Of a stretch of 64,000 bases of DNA, positions 44,301-59,300 are shown piece by piece; the first letter of the stretch is position 1; the number at the start of each line of letters is the position of its first letter. The stretch is from contig NC_064773.1 of the NCBI RefSeq assembly GCF_011397635.1, positions 30,327,449 through 30,391,448 of the forward strand, read 5' to 3'. The DNA is from Epinephelus fuscoguttatus. Lineage: Eukaryota > Chordata > Actinopteri > Perciformes > Serranidae. Below the pieces are notes generated by a model that saw only the letters and a program-made list of their open reading frames with translations, was not told where the DNA came from and did no database searches. Made by a program: the position numbers and the translations under genes.

Positions 44301-47300
44301 AAGTACATAATATAATTCAGCTTACATACATAGGGTAAAATGTGTCAACATTGACTTTAGGTTTCACAATGCCCAGGGGTACCAATAGTGGTCTCCTGGG
44401 ACAAAGTCCTGTTTTTGTTTGACTCATTCATCCACACAGACCTTCTCCCTGCGGGAATTTTGTTGCTCTTCACGCTATGTCACCTGACTTCCTCTTTTGC
44501 TCCTGTCATAATTACTATGGCTGCATAGAGTGTCATAGTTCAAAGCGTAGGGCCACTGACCAGAATGCCATATTTGACAAGTCAAGTGAGAACACCCTGG
44601 ACTATAGCTGATAGCAACTATCTGATCACAAAATTGTTAAGTATAAAATGCAGTGTACCTTATCAGAGAAGTGAAGTAGAGGAAACAAGATAAACTGCTG
44701 TAAATGTGTATAATATGTGCACATTTTTGTGTGTCAGGTCTGGCCTACTGTCTACTGGCCTCTTTGCCACCCTGGTACGGACTCTTCTCTGCCTTCTTCC
44801 CTGTTGTCATGTATTTTTTCCTGGGCACCTCTAGACACATCTCAGTAGGTAAGGTTACTACTTGTGTGTATCCCCGTCCCTAACTGCTCTCAAACAGCTA
44901 CAACTACATCCTCTCACTCTCTTTCTCTTTGCAGGTCCGTTCCCAGTCTTGTGTCTAATGATCGGTTCAGTGGTCACTAGGTTGGTCCCCGACGAGGGTC
45001 CGCCTGCCAACATCACAGGGTTTGAAGGCCTGACGAAAGATGAGCAGAGAGTGTTGGTGGCTTCGTCTGTGTCCTTCCTTGCCGGCATCATGCAGGTGAA
45101 ACACACTCACCACAACCACACCGATTATCTCCTCAACAGCTAAATCAACAGTGTGCGGCCAAATAACTTTTATCTTGTCAACACAGTAATTAGTCACTGT
45201 ATATGACATTCAGAGCATTAATACTGCAGGAAACAACTGTTTGCTGTGTAAATATTTGGTGGCGTAATGGTGTTCTGAGTAGAGAATGAAGTTACACTAA
45301 CTGTGTATTGTAATTTGAGCTGTTCTGTGGTTTGTTGTGGTAGCCGTGCCAGCAACACGTGCATGTTATTCTATGTGAGTCCCTGAGTTTGTCCAACTGG
45401 CTAGCTGATCGCTGCCTCTCTGCACTGTGCTCACACGGAGGTTACCTCTGATAATGCCATTCTGACCCATGACCGTTCCAACACTATTACCTCTGTCAAC
45501 ACTGCTGCTGTTGTTAGCACTATTTATGCAGTTAGCACCGCTAGCTGCAAGTCTCCATGTTTAAAACTGTGTGCAGACAACCCCTCCAAAAACTCTGAAT
45601 TCTAGAGCCTATTTACACGTAATGATAACATGCGTTTTGGTGATACAAACACAAGTGGACAGCCGAAGCACATTGCCGTTCACACCTATGTCTATCATGC
45701 GTCTCAAGCTGACCACTTGCATTCAGCCTTTATTAATGCCTATGTCACTTATGCTCGAGGGTCAGAGGCCCCAGCACACAGTTATTACATCCACACTCTT
45801 GCTAGGTGCTCGCTAGCATGCTTTCTAGTCACGTCAGTGGTTGTGTCAGTACAGCTGGAGGTATTGCTGTCAGCAGAATTCAGCCAGTCTTCTTCTATAG
45901 GGCATAACAATAGACAGTCCCACAACACTTTGTTCAACTCATCGTAAAATGGGCAAGTTGTAATGATGTCCTGCATTGATGGTGTACTCGTTGTAAGGTG
46001 TGCATCAGGATGCGTTAGTATTTACACTACAAAAGTCATGTGGTCAAATGCATCCCAGACCATCTCGGAAGGTGGTTTGAGTGATCAGATCACAATGCAT
46101 TTCAGTGGTCGTTTACACCAGTGTTTAGCGTTGTCCACTAGTGATTGGATCACCAAAGACGCATGTTAATACCTGGTAAAAACAGATATGTTCCGAATGT
46201 TGCTTACAGCTCCCTTAAAGTATTCTTGTGTACAAAATATGATATTGTAATCATCATCTTTAGTGTATCTTAGTCTGAATGTCCTCCAGATCTAGACGTA
46301 GTGTTCTGTTGCAGACCCTGACCTCTCTGCACAAGGAGGGAAAATATAGCTGGGTTTCATAACCACCACCACATCATCTTGACCTATCCGTCTCTTCCAG
46401 CTTGCCATGGGGGTTATGCAGGTGGGCTTTGTTGTCATGTACCTGTCAGACACTCTGGTGTCCGGCTTCACCACTGCAGCTGCTGTCCACATTCTGGTAT
46501 CCCAGCTCAAGTTTGTGCTCGGGTTGACTGTTCCAGGCATCAGTGGTCCACTCTCTATCATATACGTAAGTCCAGAGCAGCCTTGTTAACACACTGTTAA
46601 CACAGTCAAGGAGTGTGCATCATTCATCTTTTAGACCTGACTTTTTTTGTGTGTCTTTTTCAGACACTGGAGGTGATCTTTAACAAGATCACTTCCACCA
46701 ATGTGTGTGACGTGGTAATCTCCTTAGTGATCATGGTGGTGGTGTTCATTGTGAAGGAGCTAAATGACAGATTCAAATCCAAGCTGCCGGTGCCTATCCC
46801 CATAGAGGTCATCATGGTGAGTAACATTGCACAACATGATGTTTATACACATTTCCATAGCCTGAGGCACTAAAGGCTTGTTAGTTTTATAAACAGTATT
46901 ATATTATGCTAACTTTGGATGTGACTTTTTATGAGTGTAAAGGAGTATCATCTATAACAATCATTAATCTGATTTATGAGATCATTTATGGCACATAAAT
47001 AAAAGCATTTATGTAATTCAAGGAAACAACTCACAAACTGTAAACAAGAGTTCATATTTCTCATCTTAAAACTAATGGCATGAATCAGGCCTAACAATTC
47101 CTGTCATTCCTCCTCCAGACTGTCATTGCATGTGGAGTTTCATATGCGTTTGACTTCAAGACAAAATATGGTATTGACGTTGTTGGCCCTATTCCAAAAG
47201 GGTAAGACATTTCACACTGCAGCAAAAAGCAAGGAATTTTCAATACCATCAGTGATAATTAAAATTCAAGGCCAAACACCCACGAGACAAAACACTATTC

Positions 47301-50300
47301 CCAGACCAGTCCCATTTTATGATTAACTGCTCGACAATCATGCCAAATGATATCAAACATGCTCTATACTTTTAGGTGCAACACAGTTTAAATGTCATCA
47401 GAAATTAAAGTTGGAAAAAGTAAGGTTATTGTGATGACATAAGATCAAAGTCAGATTTTAACAGGAAACATTGTCTCCAACATTGTCCTTAGTGTGCTGG
47501 CAGTGAGCAACATGATTAACAATGCTTACATAGAATCAGATTTATCTACTTCCTTGAATTGAACTATGGACAGGACTGATAACATTTTTATAAACAACAT
47601 TTCCTTCAGTTGGCTCGCTCAAATCACACATAAAATATTTTTTTATCACTTATCCTTAATGTTAGCTACACAATTAACTTCATCTGCTATGGTAGCTGAG
47701 ATCTGCTGAGATAGAAATATAAGAGATAGAAATTGATCAGTCACAACATCAAAAGCATTATTCTGCTGGCATTCCTGGCATTCATGTGGAGGTAACTTGA
47801 AATGCAACACCCACCCAAACACCGTTGCAGACCAAGTACACTTCCACAGCAGGACAATGCACCATGCCATACTGCAAAGACTGTTCAGGAATGGCCAGAT
47901 GAACGTTCCAAAGAGCTTGTAACAAAGAACTTCCCAATACGATTGAGCATCTATGCGAGATGCCGATAATCCTGAGGTCCTGTGTCCATGGTTTAACAGG
48001 CAAGAGCCAAGTCCAATCCAAGGTGGGGCCTCCTTGGGTGTCCTGTTTTGTCTGGCACCAGGGTGTTGGCAGCAGATCCTTTGAATCCTGTGCATAGCTA
48101 GGCCTCCATGGATCGGCCTTGCTCCGGCATGTCCCATGGATGCTCAGTAGGATTTGGATCTGGGAAATTTGAAGGCAAGGTTGACACCTTAAGCTCTTTG
48201 CCATGTGCCTTGAGCCATTCCTGAGCATTTTTTGTGGTGGCACTGCCATAAGGGGGCACTGCCATCAGAGAACGTTGCCAGTGCCAGTGCCAGGAGGAGG
48301 TGTACTTGGTCTGCAAGCTGTTTGGGTGGGTGGTGCAGGTCAAGTAGAATCCACATGAATGCCAGGACCCAAGATTTCCCAGCAGATCAATACATTGTGA
48401 CGAGATGATCAACATTATTCACTTCACCTGGTTTTAATGTTGTGGCTGATTGGTGTATATCTTCAAGATTGATATATATAGTACAATTGAGATAAACAGA
48501 ATTTTGTTAGTGGTACTCAGAGCTTTGAAAAAATAAAGACATTTGGAAAACTTGATGACTTACAATAAACTATTGCAAGTAACAGGACAGTGTGCGGGAA
48601 TTTTCTTTCCTTGGTGTTCAGATTTTAAAACATATTGTCATTCTGAACACCATAAATGGCATTCTATTCATCTTCATTTTATCAGGGCATGGGCATACAT
48701 GTCTGACAGATACTGTATCTCAAAACCTGGACAAATAAAAACAAATCTAACTACTTGAAGTTGATTACTATCTTTCTAAGCTTCCCAGTTCTCTACTGTT
48801 TTTACTGTAAAGACGACATGAATAAATCTCTCTCAAACAGCTGTAACCTTTGTTGGGGTTAAAGCAACTGGTTCAGTAGTTAAAAGTTTATAGATTTAAA
48901 AGCACATGGCACATGGTGTCTTGGTCTCTCACTCTGTCAGAACAGACTAATTCATGGACCATGATAGAGTGTAAAGACAATGAAGCTGTAATAAAAAAAA
49001 AAAAAAAAAAAGCAATATCCATGTATCTGTACGGTTACATCCATCAGCACTGGTGTAACACGTGTAGATAGTGTTTTATTATCTCTGTGAGTTCATCTTT
49101 AATGGCCATCTGTCAGTGAAAAAAAAGTGTCATTAACTAAATACAGTTATTCACACTGTCATACACTCTATGCACGCTGGAGTAAATCTTTAACGCTCGC
49201 AACATGTTTTTTTTGCCATGAACTTGATGACCCATAACCACAATGACGTTTTCTACGGTATAATTCAAACTAAGGTGTCTATGTTTAATATTATTTCAAC
49301 ACAATCCACCCTCAGGTACGAGGCTCCCATCCCCCCCAATCTGCATATCTTCCAGGAGACAGCAGTGGAAGCATTTCCCATGGCCATAGTGGGTTTCGCT
49401 GTTGCCTTTTCTGTGGCAAAAGTCTATTCTGTAAAACATGATTACACCATCGATGGAAACCAGGTATGTAATAATGCGAAAATGGACCGCATGCAAAGTA
49501 AAAGCTGCATGTCTTATCAGGATTTTGATAACAAGACGTGTTTTCTGTAGGAGCTGATAGCTTTTGGAGTCAGCAACATCTTTGGAGCTTCCTTCAAGTC
49601 TTTTGCTGCGAGTACAGCTCTTTCCAGGAGTGCAGTGCAGGAGAGCACAGGTGGCAAGACTCAGGTAATATAATATCTCATGCTTTCTTATTCCTTAATT
49701 ATAACCTTAATTCTAACCATTGAAATGCTGTATTCCAATCTGAGACAAAATCAGCTGAGTTACCGATGAGTTTAAGCTGCAGTGAACATAGACCCAATTG
49801 TAATCTTGAGACCAGATTACAGACATTCATGTCAAGTCACAGTAAGGGATCAATAAAAACTCTAACCAACACTGACCTCCAGTGATTGAGCGTGAGAGAG
49901 TATGATATTCCTCTACTGATATTTATCAGATAAATGAAAAATAAAGCAGTGGCATTTCAAATTAACTAGAACACACTCAGATTTCGAGACACAAATTCAG
50001 ACCAACATGTCTTGGACTTTTTTCATTTTTCTGCTGTGGTTTACAGTTTTCAATCACCTAAACTTCACATAAGCCCCTTTAAGATGTGGCACCAAGGGAG
50101 CATTCCTCATCTCTGTAGCTGAACATACCTGTTCTGTCCTTTTTAGGTTGCTGGATTACTGTCAGCTATCATAGTGATGATCGTCACATTGGCCATTGGA
50201 TTTCTCCTAGAGCCGCTCCCGAAGGTAAACCTCAGATCTCCCTCAGACACTACCAACACACTAGTGAAGTCTTCAGAGTGTGGACCGGCTGAAATCTGAC

Positions 50301-53300
50301 CTCTGATTAATTATTTTACCAGTCTGTGCTGGGTGCTGTGGTCATCGTCAACCTGAAGGGTATGCTGATGCAGTTTAGAGAAATCCCATACCTGTGGAGG
50401 AGGGACAAACCAGACTGTGTAAGTTCCTACACACAGAGTAATCACAAAGACAGTTTTTAAACCAAACATCTCTGCATTTGAAGATTTATTAGGCTCATTT
50501 TGTGCTACCTAGAAGAAGATACATATACATACAAGAGACATATTGCCCCCTTTTAAAAACTCCTGTGTTTCTTACCAATGTGTGTGTCCAGGTGGTGTGG
50601 ATAGGTACCTGTATTGCAGCCATCTTGCTGGGGCTGGATCTCGGATTGGCTGCAGGTCTCGGTGTGGAGCTTATCAGTGTTGTCCTCAGGACTCAGTTGT
50701 AAGTATCTGGCCACTAACTCTTTACTTTTTCCTCAAACAAAACTTAATAGCTATCATATTTTTTTGTCTTAGCTTGTAATTTTCTTTCAAGTCTTGGCAG
50801 CATGCAGTTTCCTGTTTGATAATGGAAAGTCTGAACTGTTTCCTGAACTACTTAAGTCTGTAGTGCTCTGGGGAGGGCAACATTGGTCAGCCCACCACTT
50901 GGGTTCAGATTGAAAAATCTTATCAACTGTTAGTAGGATTGCAATCACATTCACAGATGCTATATGCCAAAGATTTCAGTGTTGATTTATCCTCTAGCAC
51001 CCCCATGAGGTTCACATTTGGCACTTGGAGTGAAACATCTTCAACAACAGTTGGATGGATTGTAATGAAATTTCTTATACACATTCATGTCCCTCTTAGA
51101 ATGAACTGTAATCACTTTGTTGAATGCTTAACTTTTCATTTCATGCCATCGTCAAGTGAATTGATCTATCTAGTACTTTGGTTTTCGACCAAATACCTGC
51201 AAAACTAATGACATTCTCATCAAGATGGTGAATGTAGTCAATATTAGGCCACTTGCAAAGCATTTGCCTGTTAGCACTGTCATTGTAAGTGTGTTAGCAT
51301 TTGGCTCAAAGTTCTGCTGTGCCCAAGCCAAGTCTCACATACCTGCTAGCATAGCTGTAGAATCCCTGTCTCATTATTGCTCAGTACCAAATTGAGTTTT
51401 TATATCTTTTTTTTCTTCAGTCCTCGCTGCAGTGTGCTGGCCAACATCAAAGGAACTGATATCTACAAAGACAGAAAAGACTACATTGACGTAAGTTGTC
51501 TTCTGTTACTAAGGTTAAAGGAATAGTTTGACATTTTAAAGGGGACCTACTATGCTTTTCCTCATTATATATAATGTTACAATGTTGGATGCTGATATTA
51601 AACGTGGCCAGAGTTTCAAATAATGAGGTAAATGTATGTACTGTAGAAGTAATCCCTGTGAGCAAAAACCTCAGGCTTTAGACCGTTGTGAACACTGTTT
51701 CCAACTTTTTTTTCTACTTTGACTACAAGTTGACATCATCTCATGACAGATTTCTGCTCCAAGAGTGCTACTGCCAAGTGTTGACATTACATACTCAGTA
51801 CGTTTACATGCACAGTTTAATTCCACTTTTAATCGGAATGAAAGGCCATTCCGATTAAAAGTGGTCATGTAAACGGTCATTCCGATTGAAAATTAAATCC
51901 GATTAAAGGGGGTGGTTTAATCCGTTCGTCATTCCGAATGAAAGAATTTTGTGTGCATGTATACACTCATTCCTCTTTAAATTCATTCCGGTCTTTCTGC
52001 GCATGCTCGTTTCCTTGCCCTTCTGGCGCGATGACGTATATAGCACGCATAGCAACGGGCTGCATAGCAACAGGCTGAGATAGAGCAGTTGGACTTGTTG
52101 CACTCACTGGTTTCCATTTGCCACAGCACGGTCTTGTCTCCCTTCTTTGACCTTCTACCTCCCTTCTCCTGCTCAACAGATGAAGCATTAGCAGAACAAA
52201 GTTGTTGTCATACTGCTGCTTCAAGAATATAAGCAAAACACGCCCGAAAAAGGCACTAAGAACGGCATCGTCAAACATCTTGTTATCCGGAGCGAGGACT
52301 ACAGTGTTTTCTTCCGGTAAACATAAACACGTAACATCTGCCCCGCCCCCTATCCAATCAGAAACCTTCCCTGACCCAAACCTTGCGCAGACCTGAATAA
52401 AGGCGATAAGTAGCTACATGCTGATTTCTTCCTGTCATGTAAACCTCACTGAGGCAGGAATGGTAATTAGCTTTAATGCACACATCAATATACAACAGTT
52501 CTGGGGTCTTTGGGTTTAGCTTGCTTGTAGTCTCTGTGGTGAGTGAGTGAGACGAGAGTGGGAAGCCAATACTTGAGAGCAGTCTGAGAGCTGGAGACTA
52601 TACTGTGAGTGCAGGTGGGTTTCTCGTAAGGCTGGTAGTGGAGTGAAGACAAAAGTAGCGGGCCAAACGAGGAGATCTGAGGGAAGCAGGACTGGTGTAG
52701 CACCATGCAGCCACTGAGCCAAGCAGACAAGAACCAGGAAGGGAGCAGGCAGGACTCAGAGTCTGAGACAGAGGACTGAGGTGATTAGCAGGGCAGAGGC
52801 AACGGAGGCAGGTCAGGAACAAGCAGGGTCATTACAGGGAATCAAGCCAAGAGTGAATGCTGGAACGTCTTGCATGAAGTCAAAGAACAGTCTGGCACTA
52901 AAGGGAAGGCAGCAGCTGCTTATATGTTGAGAGTGCTGATGAGAAGCAGCTGTGTGCACAGGTGAGTAGAGTTGACTTGATTGGGGGGTGTGGCTGGCAG
53001 GCAGGGTGCAGGTGAATGAAAATTTACTAGGAGCAGGTGAGGGAAAGAATCAGATTGTGACACTACCTGATTTTAGATCATATTCCTGCTGGAAAATGTC
53101 CTGTTATTAAGATTTTGGTTTTGAAGCTTTTATTGGTGATTTCTCGACAGAAAAAATACTCACCGGTCTCTTATACAGTAATTTCCTGCTGCTACATGTA
53201 GCTACATGCTAACATCATGGAAACATTGTTTGCCAATTTTGCTAATTTCTCTCCAAAATTGGATTATTTTCCTGATGGAACAGCAGCTGGTTTGGAAGCT

Positions 53301-56300
53301 TTTATTGATGGTAGAAAGTGCCGCTACACTTCTTAACAGTCATTCCTCAACTGCAGTGATGGCGCAGAAATGCCGACATACCAAAGACCAGGAAATGATG
53401 ACAAATTGGAGCAAACTGGGCTTTTGCAGGAGAGGGTCATAAACAGACAGGCGCTAAAACGGAGTGTCTCAGACAAAGGGTGAATACAGATGTTTCAGCA
53501 CAGACAATATGAGAAAAATAAAGTGTTATTTTTAACATTAAAGCATGTAAACATATTTGAATAAAAACCCCAAATACACATATGAACCTGAAAAGGAGCA
53601 TAATAAGTCCTCTTTAACACACTTATTTGCTTACAGAAACATATCTATTATACTTATATCTTATTATTTGATTTATTTAAAATTAATAAAATAAGCAGGA
53701 GGAGGGATGTTATAAAAATGTCTTTGCTGACAGTTTCATTCATAGAATCATTCCTGTTTCCTCCTCCTTCTCTGCTTTATGTTCATCTTACTTTTAAAAG
53801 AGAATACTTTGTTGGAATTTTGGTAATTTGAGTTTAAAGATAATGACTCTCTTCAGATATATGAGCCAGATGGAGTGAAGATCTTCAGGATACCATCACC
53901 CATTTTCTTTGCCAACATTGAGTTCTTCAGGGGCAAGCTGGTGGAAGCTGTAAGTACAACACTGACATCAGATTGTTTTTTGTTTTGTTCTCAAAAATGT
54001 TTTCAATTCAAAAATAATAAATCATATCTAAACACCGAAATTTAGCTAATTTAGTTTGTAACATCTAATTTGGTGGAAAATGCTGTAAAAAAACAAACAA
54101 CCAAACCATGCTGTAAACAGACGGATTGAAAAATTTAACAGCTCTTATCTTTGACCTGATTGTCTAAAACTTGTGACACACTTCACATCAATGTCTTCTC
54201 AGATTGGATTTAACCCCTTGAGAGTATTGAGAAAGAGAAATAAAGCCCTGAGGATGATCCGTAAGCTTCTAAAGAAGGGAGACCTTCAGTGGACATCAGT
54301 AAGTAATGCCTTTGACCTGATAACAGCTTACTCCTGTTCTGGCAACACTTTCACTGTGCCATTAAAGTCTTGGTTCTCTGATTTTTACGCTGTCACTGTT
54401 GTCTTTTTCTGTTTTGATTTAAAATCTGTTCATGTCAACAGTGTAGAAATACATTTCCACACATTAAGCAATAAAAAAAGTAAATATTACCATCACTTAA
54501 ATACAATTATCGAAAAATAAATCGGTTCTGTAAATGAATATAATGAAACTGAATCTTTAGTTTAAAAAAACTGGAGTGTGATGGTGTGATTTGCTCAGCA
54601 GATGGGACAAGGGTCACCTCCACTTATCTCAGATGCAAGTAAATGTGTGATCATGATAAGACCAGCTCTGTAATGTGTTGAGCAGATGAGGGTTTGTTGT
54701 GTTTGGTTTACAGCATGTCTACAACTTGTCTTACAACCTTTATAACAGGCAGGTTATAATTGCATTTTCTTGAGTATAAAAGCTGAGGCCCTGCCCTATA
54801 AAAATAAAAGACTAAGTCAGTGGTTGATTCCCCCGTGCTGCAAACCTTGTTGTTTCCACTCTTTACCTGGGGAGGTTGTAGTGTAGACACACCCACCAGT
54901 ATACCTTTGACCCTACAGGGACATTATCCCTCACCAGCTTCTCATCACTCTTGAGCCAAGTTTCCATTCAAATGTTGTACAAAAAACTCACAGAAAATCA
55001 GCAAAAAAAAGCACATTAAAGCTGGGGTAGGCAGAAATCTAGAACAAACAAAGAGAAAAACAATGGTAGAATTTAAAAATACACCCTTCTCCTGCAGCTC
55101 CCCCTCCTCTATCCTAAGCTCTTCCCACCAGACAACCATGGGCCTATGCACACATTTCATCCAGTAACCCAGTGTTTCCCATACACTGATTGATAAATCT
55201 TATTTCATCACAGAGTTAGACACATTCGCTCAGACCCTGATTGACCCATTCTTGCTCTCTCTGTTCATCAGATCACAAATGAGACAGGAATTAGCTAGCT
55301 AACATTAGCCACCCCACCGTCCTGTTGCCACACTGTGATTCGAGACTCTAGCTAATGTTAGCTAATGTGAACTTGAAGCAGCAGATATGAGCCTTTAGCT
55401 CTGGTTTGCAGTTCCTGCTCTGAAATATACTTCTTCTTTGGGTGGCTTTGCAGCAACCCTTACCCAAGTTTTGCCTGCAGTACCTTTGTCACATGTAACC
55501 CTGTGATGGACTGGGAATTATATAGAATGTGCCACAGCTCTGTGTGAACAAGATGTATAAACAGTATTTTACTATCACAGAAAGGCTTCCTGAATACCTC
55601 GTGCGGACCCATCAATGAGTCAGAAGATGAGTACAACAAAGAGGAGCTGGACCTGCCGACTGACTTCAAGGACCTTCCCACCCGCATTGACTGGAACACC
55701 GAGCTTCCCGCCAACATCGTTGTTCCCAAAGTAGACCTCCACAGCCTGATCTTGGACTTTGCTGCTGTCTCCTTCCTGGACATCTCTGCTCTGAAGGGTC
55801 TCAAAACGGTGAGCTGTTCATTCACAGCAACAACAGAAGTAGTTCTTTCACCAAGGCTTATCAGTCTTTAATTATCTGTACCTTTTCTACAGATGCTGAA
55901 AGAACTGATCCGGGTTGAAGTTGAGGTCTACATTGTGGCTTGTGATCGTAAGTATGAAACTACAGTATTTAAAGTCATTGCTTTTCTTCATGTCACTTCC
56001 AACAGACACAAAAAAAACACTTGTGTGTTCAGAGATGTGTGAACTGTGTCCATGTATTGTAGAGCACTAGGTCTTCAGAGGGGGCAGTATATTCCCTAAA
56101 ATGGATATAGGAATATGGGTTGACAATGATTTCTTTTTACTTTGCCCTCAGTTGAGCAATTTTTGCATAGACTTTACTAAATTATTGCCACTTACGGCAA
56201 GTCAGGTTGTCAGCTGTCACTTCTTGGGCTCCGTACAACACAAATGTGCAGCTTCAAATCCTTTCTGCCCCATTGTTACACATCCCAGCTGGCACATGAC

Positions 56301-59300
56301 CAACCTTCAATTCTGAAATGTGATTGAAATTATGTCAGTTGTTGTTTCATCATCAAAACAACGTTGAAACAAAGTTTAATTCTGATAAGGTTAACAAAGT
56401 TCTCATTATATCAGCACTGAAATTTCAGAAAGATCTGTTTCAACGTTGAAACAATTTTAAATCAGTTTTTAAAGTTTATCAAATAACATTGAAAGATAAT
56501 TGCGAAATCAATGTTGATCATCGTTCAGAATAAACACATAATTCAACAGTGATTCAATCATGGTGTATGACACTGATTCAATAAACATTAGAATGCCAGC
56601 TGGAATATTTTTTTGTGCAATTAAATATTTGGTGTGGGCATTTGCCAGAGGTGGGACCAATTCATTGCTTTGCAAGTCAAAATAAGTCTTAAGTATCTGA
56701 ACTCAAGTCCAGGTCAAGTCCCAAGTCAAGACTGAAAACTCTCAAGTCAATTTGTAAGTCTTAAACTTAGTTCCAAGTCCGAAACAAGTCTCATTACACT
56801 CTTCACCAAATGTAATGTGATTTTAAAAACAGAGCAGTAATATATTAAATTTACAAAAATTCCAAATTTTTAAAATTGTGTTTACTTGTTCAAACAAGTT
56901 TGTAAATACAACTGTGACTGAACCTAATAAGAAAAAAGTAATGCTGACATTGCACTCTCATAGCATATAGCACCATGAATCCATACCAGACTTCAAATAA
57001 TAGCCCAGGCTACTATTTGCTTAAATCACTAAAATCAATGGGCCTATATTTGGGACAGGCAGCTGTAATGGGACAGGTCTTTAATTCCTTCCACACAAAA
57101 CTGTTGCTCTGCAAAGATGGGAAATATAATCAAATAGTTTATTTGAACCAGTATGAATGTGACTTGTATAAAAATTAGTCTTTAGATAATTATTTCAATT
57201 TTGAATCATTCATTTGATTTAGCTCCAACAGAGAGTACATAAGAAAGAGAGAGAGTTTTAGCACTTAGGATTACAGCACCCAGCATACCAACACAAAACC
57301 ACTTCATCCTGTTAAAACAACATTCATAACTTGGATTAATTTCATGAAAAAAACTTTTGATTCTTTTGATCTGAGGACTCTTACAGACTAAAGGAATGTG
57401 AATAACTTAAAGAGTAATCAAGGAATGGACACATAATTTGAGGTAGCCAACAGGCTGGTTTTATACATCCAAAGAACTTCTATAAAAAAATGAACTGCTT
57501 GGCAACCAGACCAGACATCTGATTGAGACAGATGTTTATTTGTGAAAATGTGTAGCCACGGGGCAGCCCCGAGGTCTCCTCCCGGTAGGACATGCCCGAA
57601 ACACCTCCCAAGGGAGGCGTCTGGAAGGCATCCTTACCAGATGCCCGAACCACCTCAACTGGCTCCTCTCGATGTGGAGGAGCAGCGACTCTACTCCGAG
57701 TCCCTCCCGGATGTCTGAGCTCCTTACCCTATCTCAAGTGCTGAGCCCAGCCACCCTGCGGAGGAAACTCATTTCGGCCGCTTGTACTCGTGATCTTGTT
57801 CTTTTGGTCACTACCCAGAGCTCGTGACTATAGGTGAAGGTTGGAACGTAGATTGACCGGTAAATCAAGAGCTTCACTTTCTGGCTAACCACAACAGAAC
57901 CACAACATCACTGCTGACGCCGCCCCAATCCGCCTATCAATCTCCCGCTCCATCCTACCCTCACTCGTGAACAAGATCCCAAGATACTTAAACTCCTCCA
58001 CCTGAGGCAGGACCCCCCCCCCCCCCCCCCCGACCTGGAGTGGGCAGTCCACCCTTTTCTGGCTGACGACCATGGCCTCAGACTTGGAGGTGCTGATTCT
58101 CATCCCAGCTGCTTCACACTCAGTTGCGAACCGCCCCAGCGAGAGCTGGAAGTCACTGTTCGATGGAGCTAGGAGGACCACGTCATCCACAAAAAGCAGG
58201 GACGAGATCCTCCCATCACCAAACCTGACACCCTCCACCACTCGGCTGCACCTAGAAATTCTGTCCATGAAAGTTATGAACAGAACCGGTGACAAAGGAC
58301 AGCCCTGGCGGAGTCCAGCCCTCACTGAGAACAGGTCCGACTTACTGCTGGCCACGCAAACCAGACTCGCGCATCTTCGATACAGGGACTAGATGGCCCT
58401 TAGCAAGGGGCCACCAACCCCATACTCCCGGAGCACCCCCCACAGGATGCCCCTGGGGACACGGTCATAAGCCTTCTCCAAATCCACAAAACACATGTGG
58501 ACTGGTTGGGCGAACTCCCATGCCCCCTCCAGCACCCTGGTGAGGGTAAAGAGCTGGTCCACAGTTCCGCGTCCGGGACGAAAACCACATTGCTCCTCCT
58601 CAATCTGAGGTTCAACTATTGACCGGACCCTCTTCTTCAGCACCCTGGAGTAGACCTTACCGGGTAGGCTGAGGAGTGTGATCCCCCTGTAGTTGGAACA
58701 CACCCTCTGGTCAGTAGCCTCAAGTTACTGTTATTTGTGCAGCTTCAAATGTCGAACATAAATGGAAGTTGTTGCGTCTCCATCTGTAATTTTCAACTTT
58801 TAACATTTTGCATACTGCAATTTCTTTTTAATGAACATCGCATAGTTTTGTATGGAAACAAAATTATGTTTCATTTTTTTCCAAGTGGAGCTCACTAACA
58901 TAACACAAGTTCATCATGGTTCCCTTCTGCAACTTGATTGGATGCTGTTGGATTGGTTCAAACAAAGTGGATCATCTGGGGAATTAAGTGTTGACTTGCT
59001 GGGAATGAATAGCATTAACATTGGTTGTTTCAGGAAATGAAAGAAAATTACTGGGTTTCTTGCACACTTTTTAAATAACATACTTTAAAATCTTTGGGCT
59101 TGGGGGGGATTTTGTCAGATTTTGTCAAGTCGAGTCTAAAGTCATCAAATTTGTGACTGATTCGTGACACACCTCTGGTATCTGCTTATTTGTCATTTAT
59201 ACTCCCCACAAGTATGTCTTTTATATACCCACCCATTTCATCAGTTATTTATTTTGTGTTTATTAGTGCTGTTAAAATGCTGTTTTGCCAAAAGTTTTAA

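Larger units (their letters stand above)
51536..53617. mobile_element. TTAA-flanked composite element (slc26a3 intron 13)
   Basis: Left end TTAAAGGGGACCTACTATGC; the right end reversed reads TTAAAGAGGACTTATTATGC. Both sit on TTAA, which fits a piggyBac-type target site, though no transposase is present. The interior is interrupted by a 51795-52452 element and a 52453-53065 LTR-like segment. Confidence 0.65.

Noticed and set aside
47646..48249. Overlapping frames of 155-163 codons on the minus strand
   Set aside because: They lie in element E and its inverted arms and show no protein family. The '[14 protein letters not shown]' text is repeat-derived.
55460..55825. 121-codon frame antisense to slc26a3 exon 16
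   Set aside because: It is the shadow of the conserved coding exon on the other strand.
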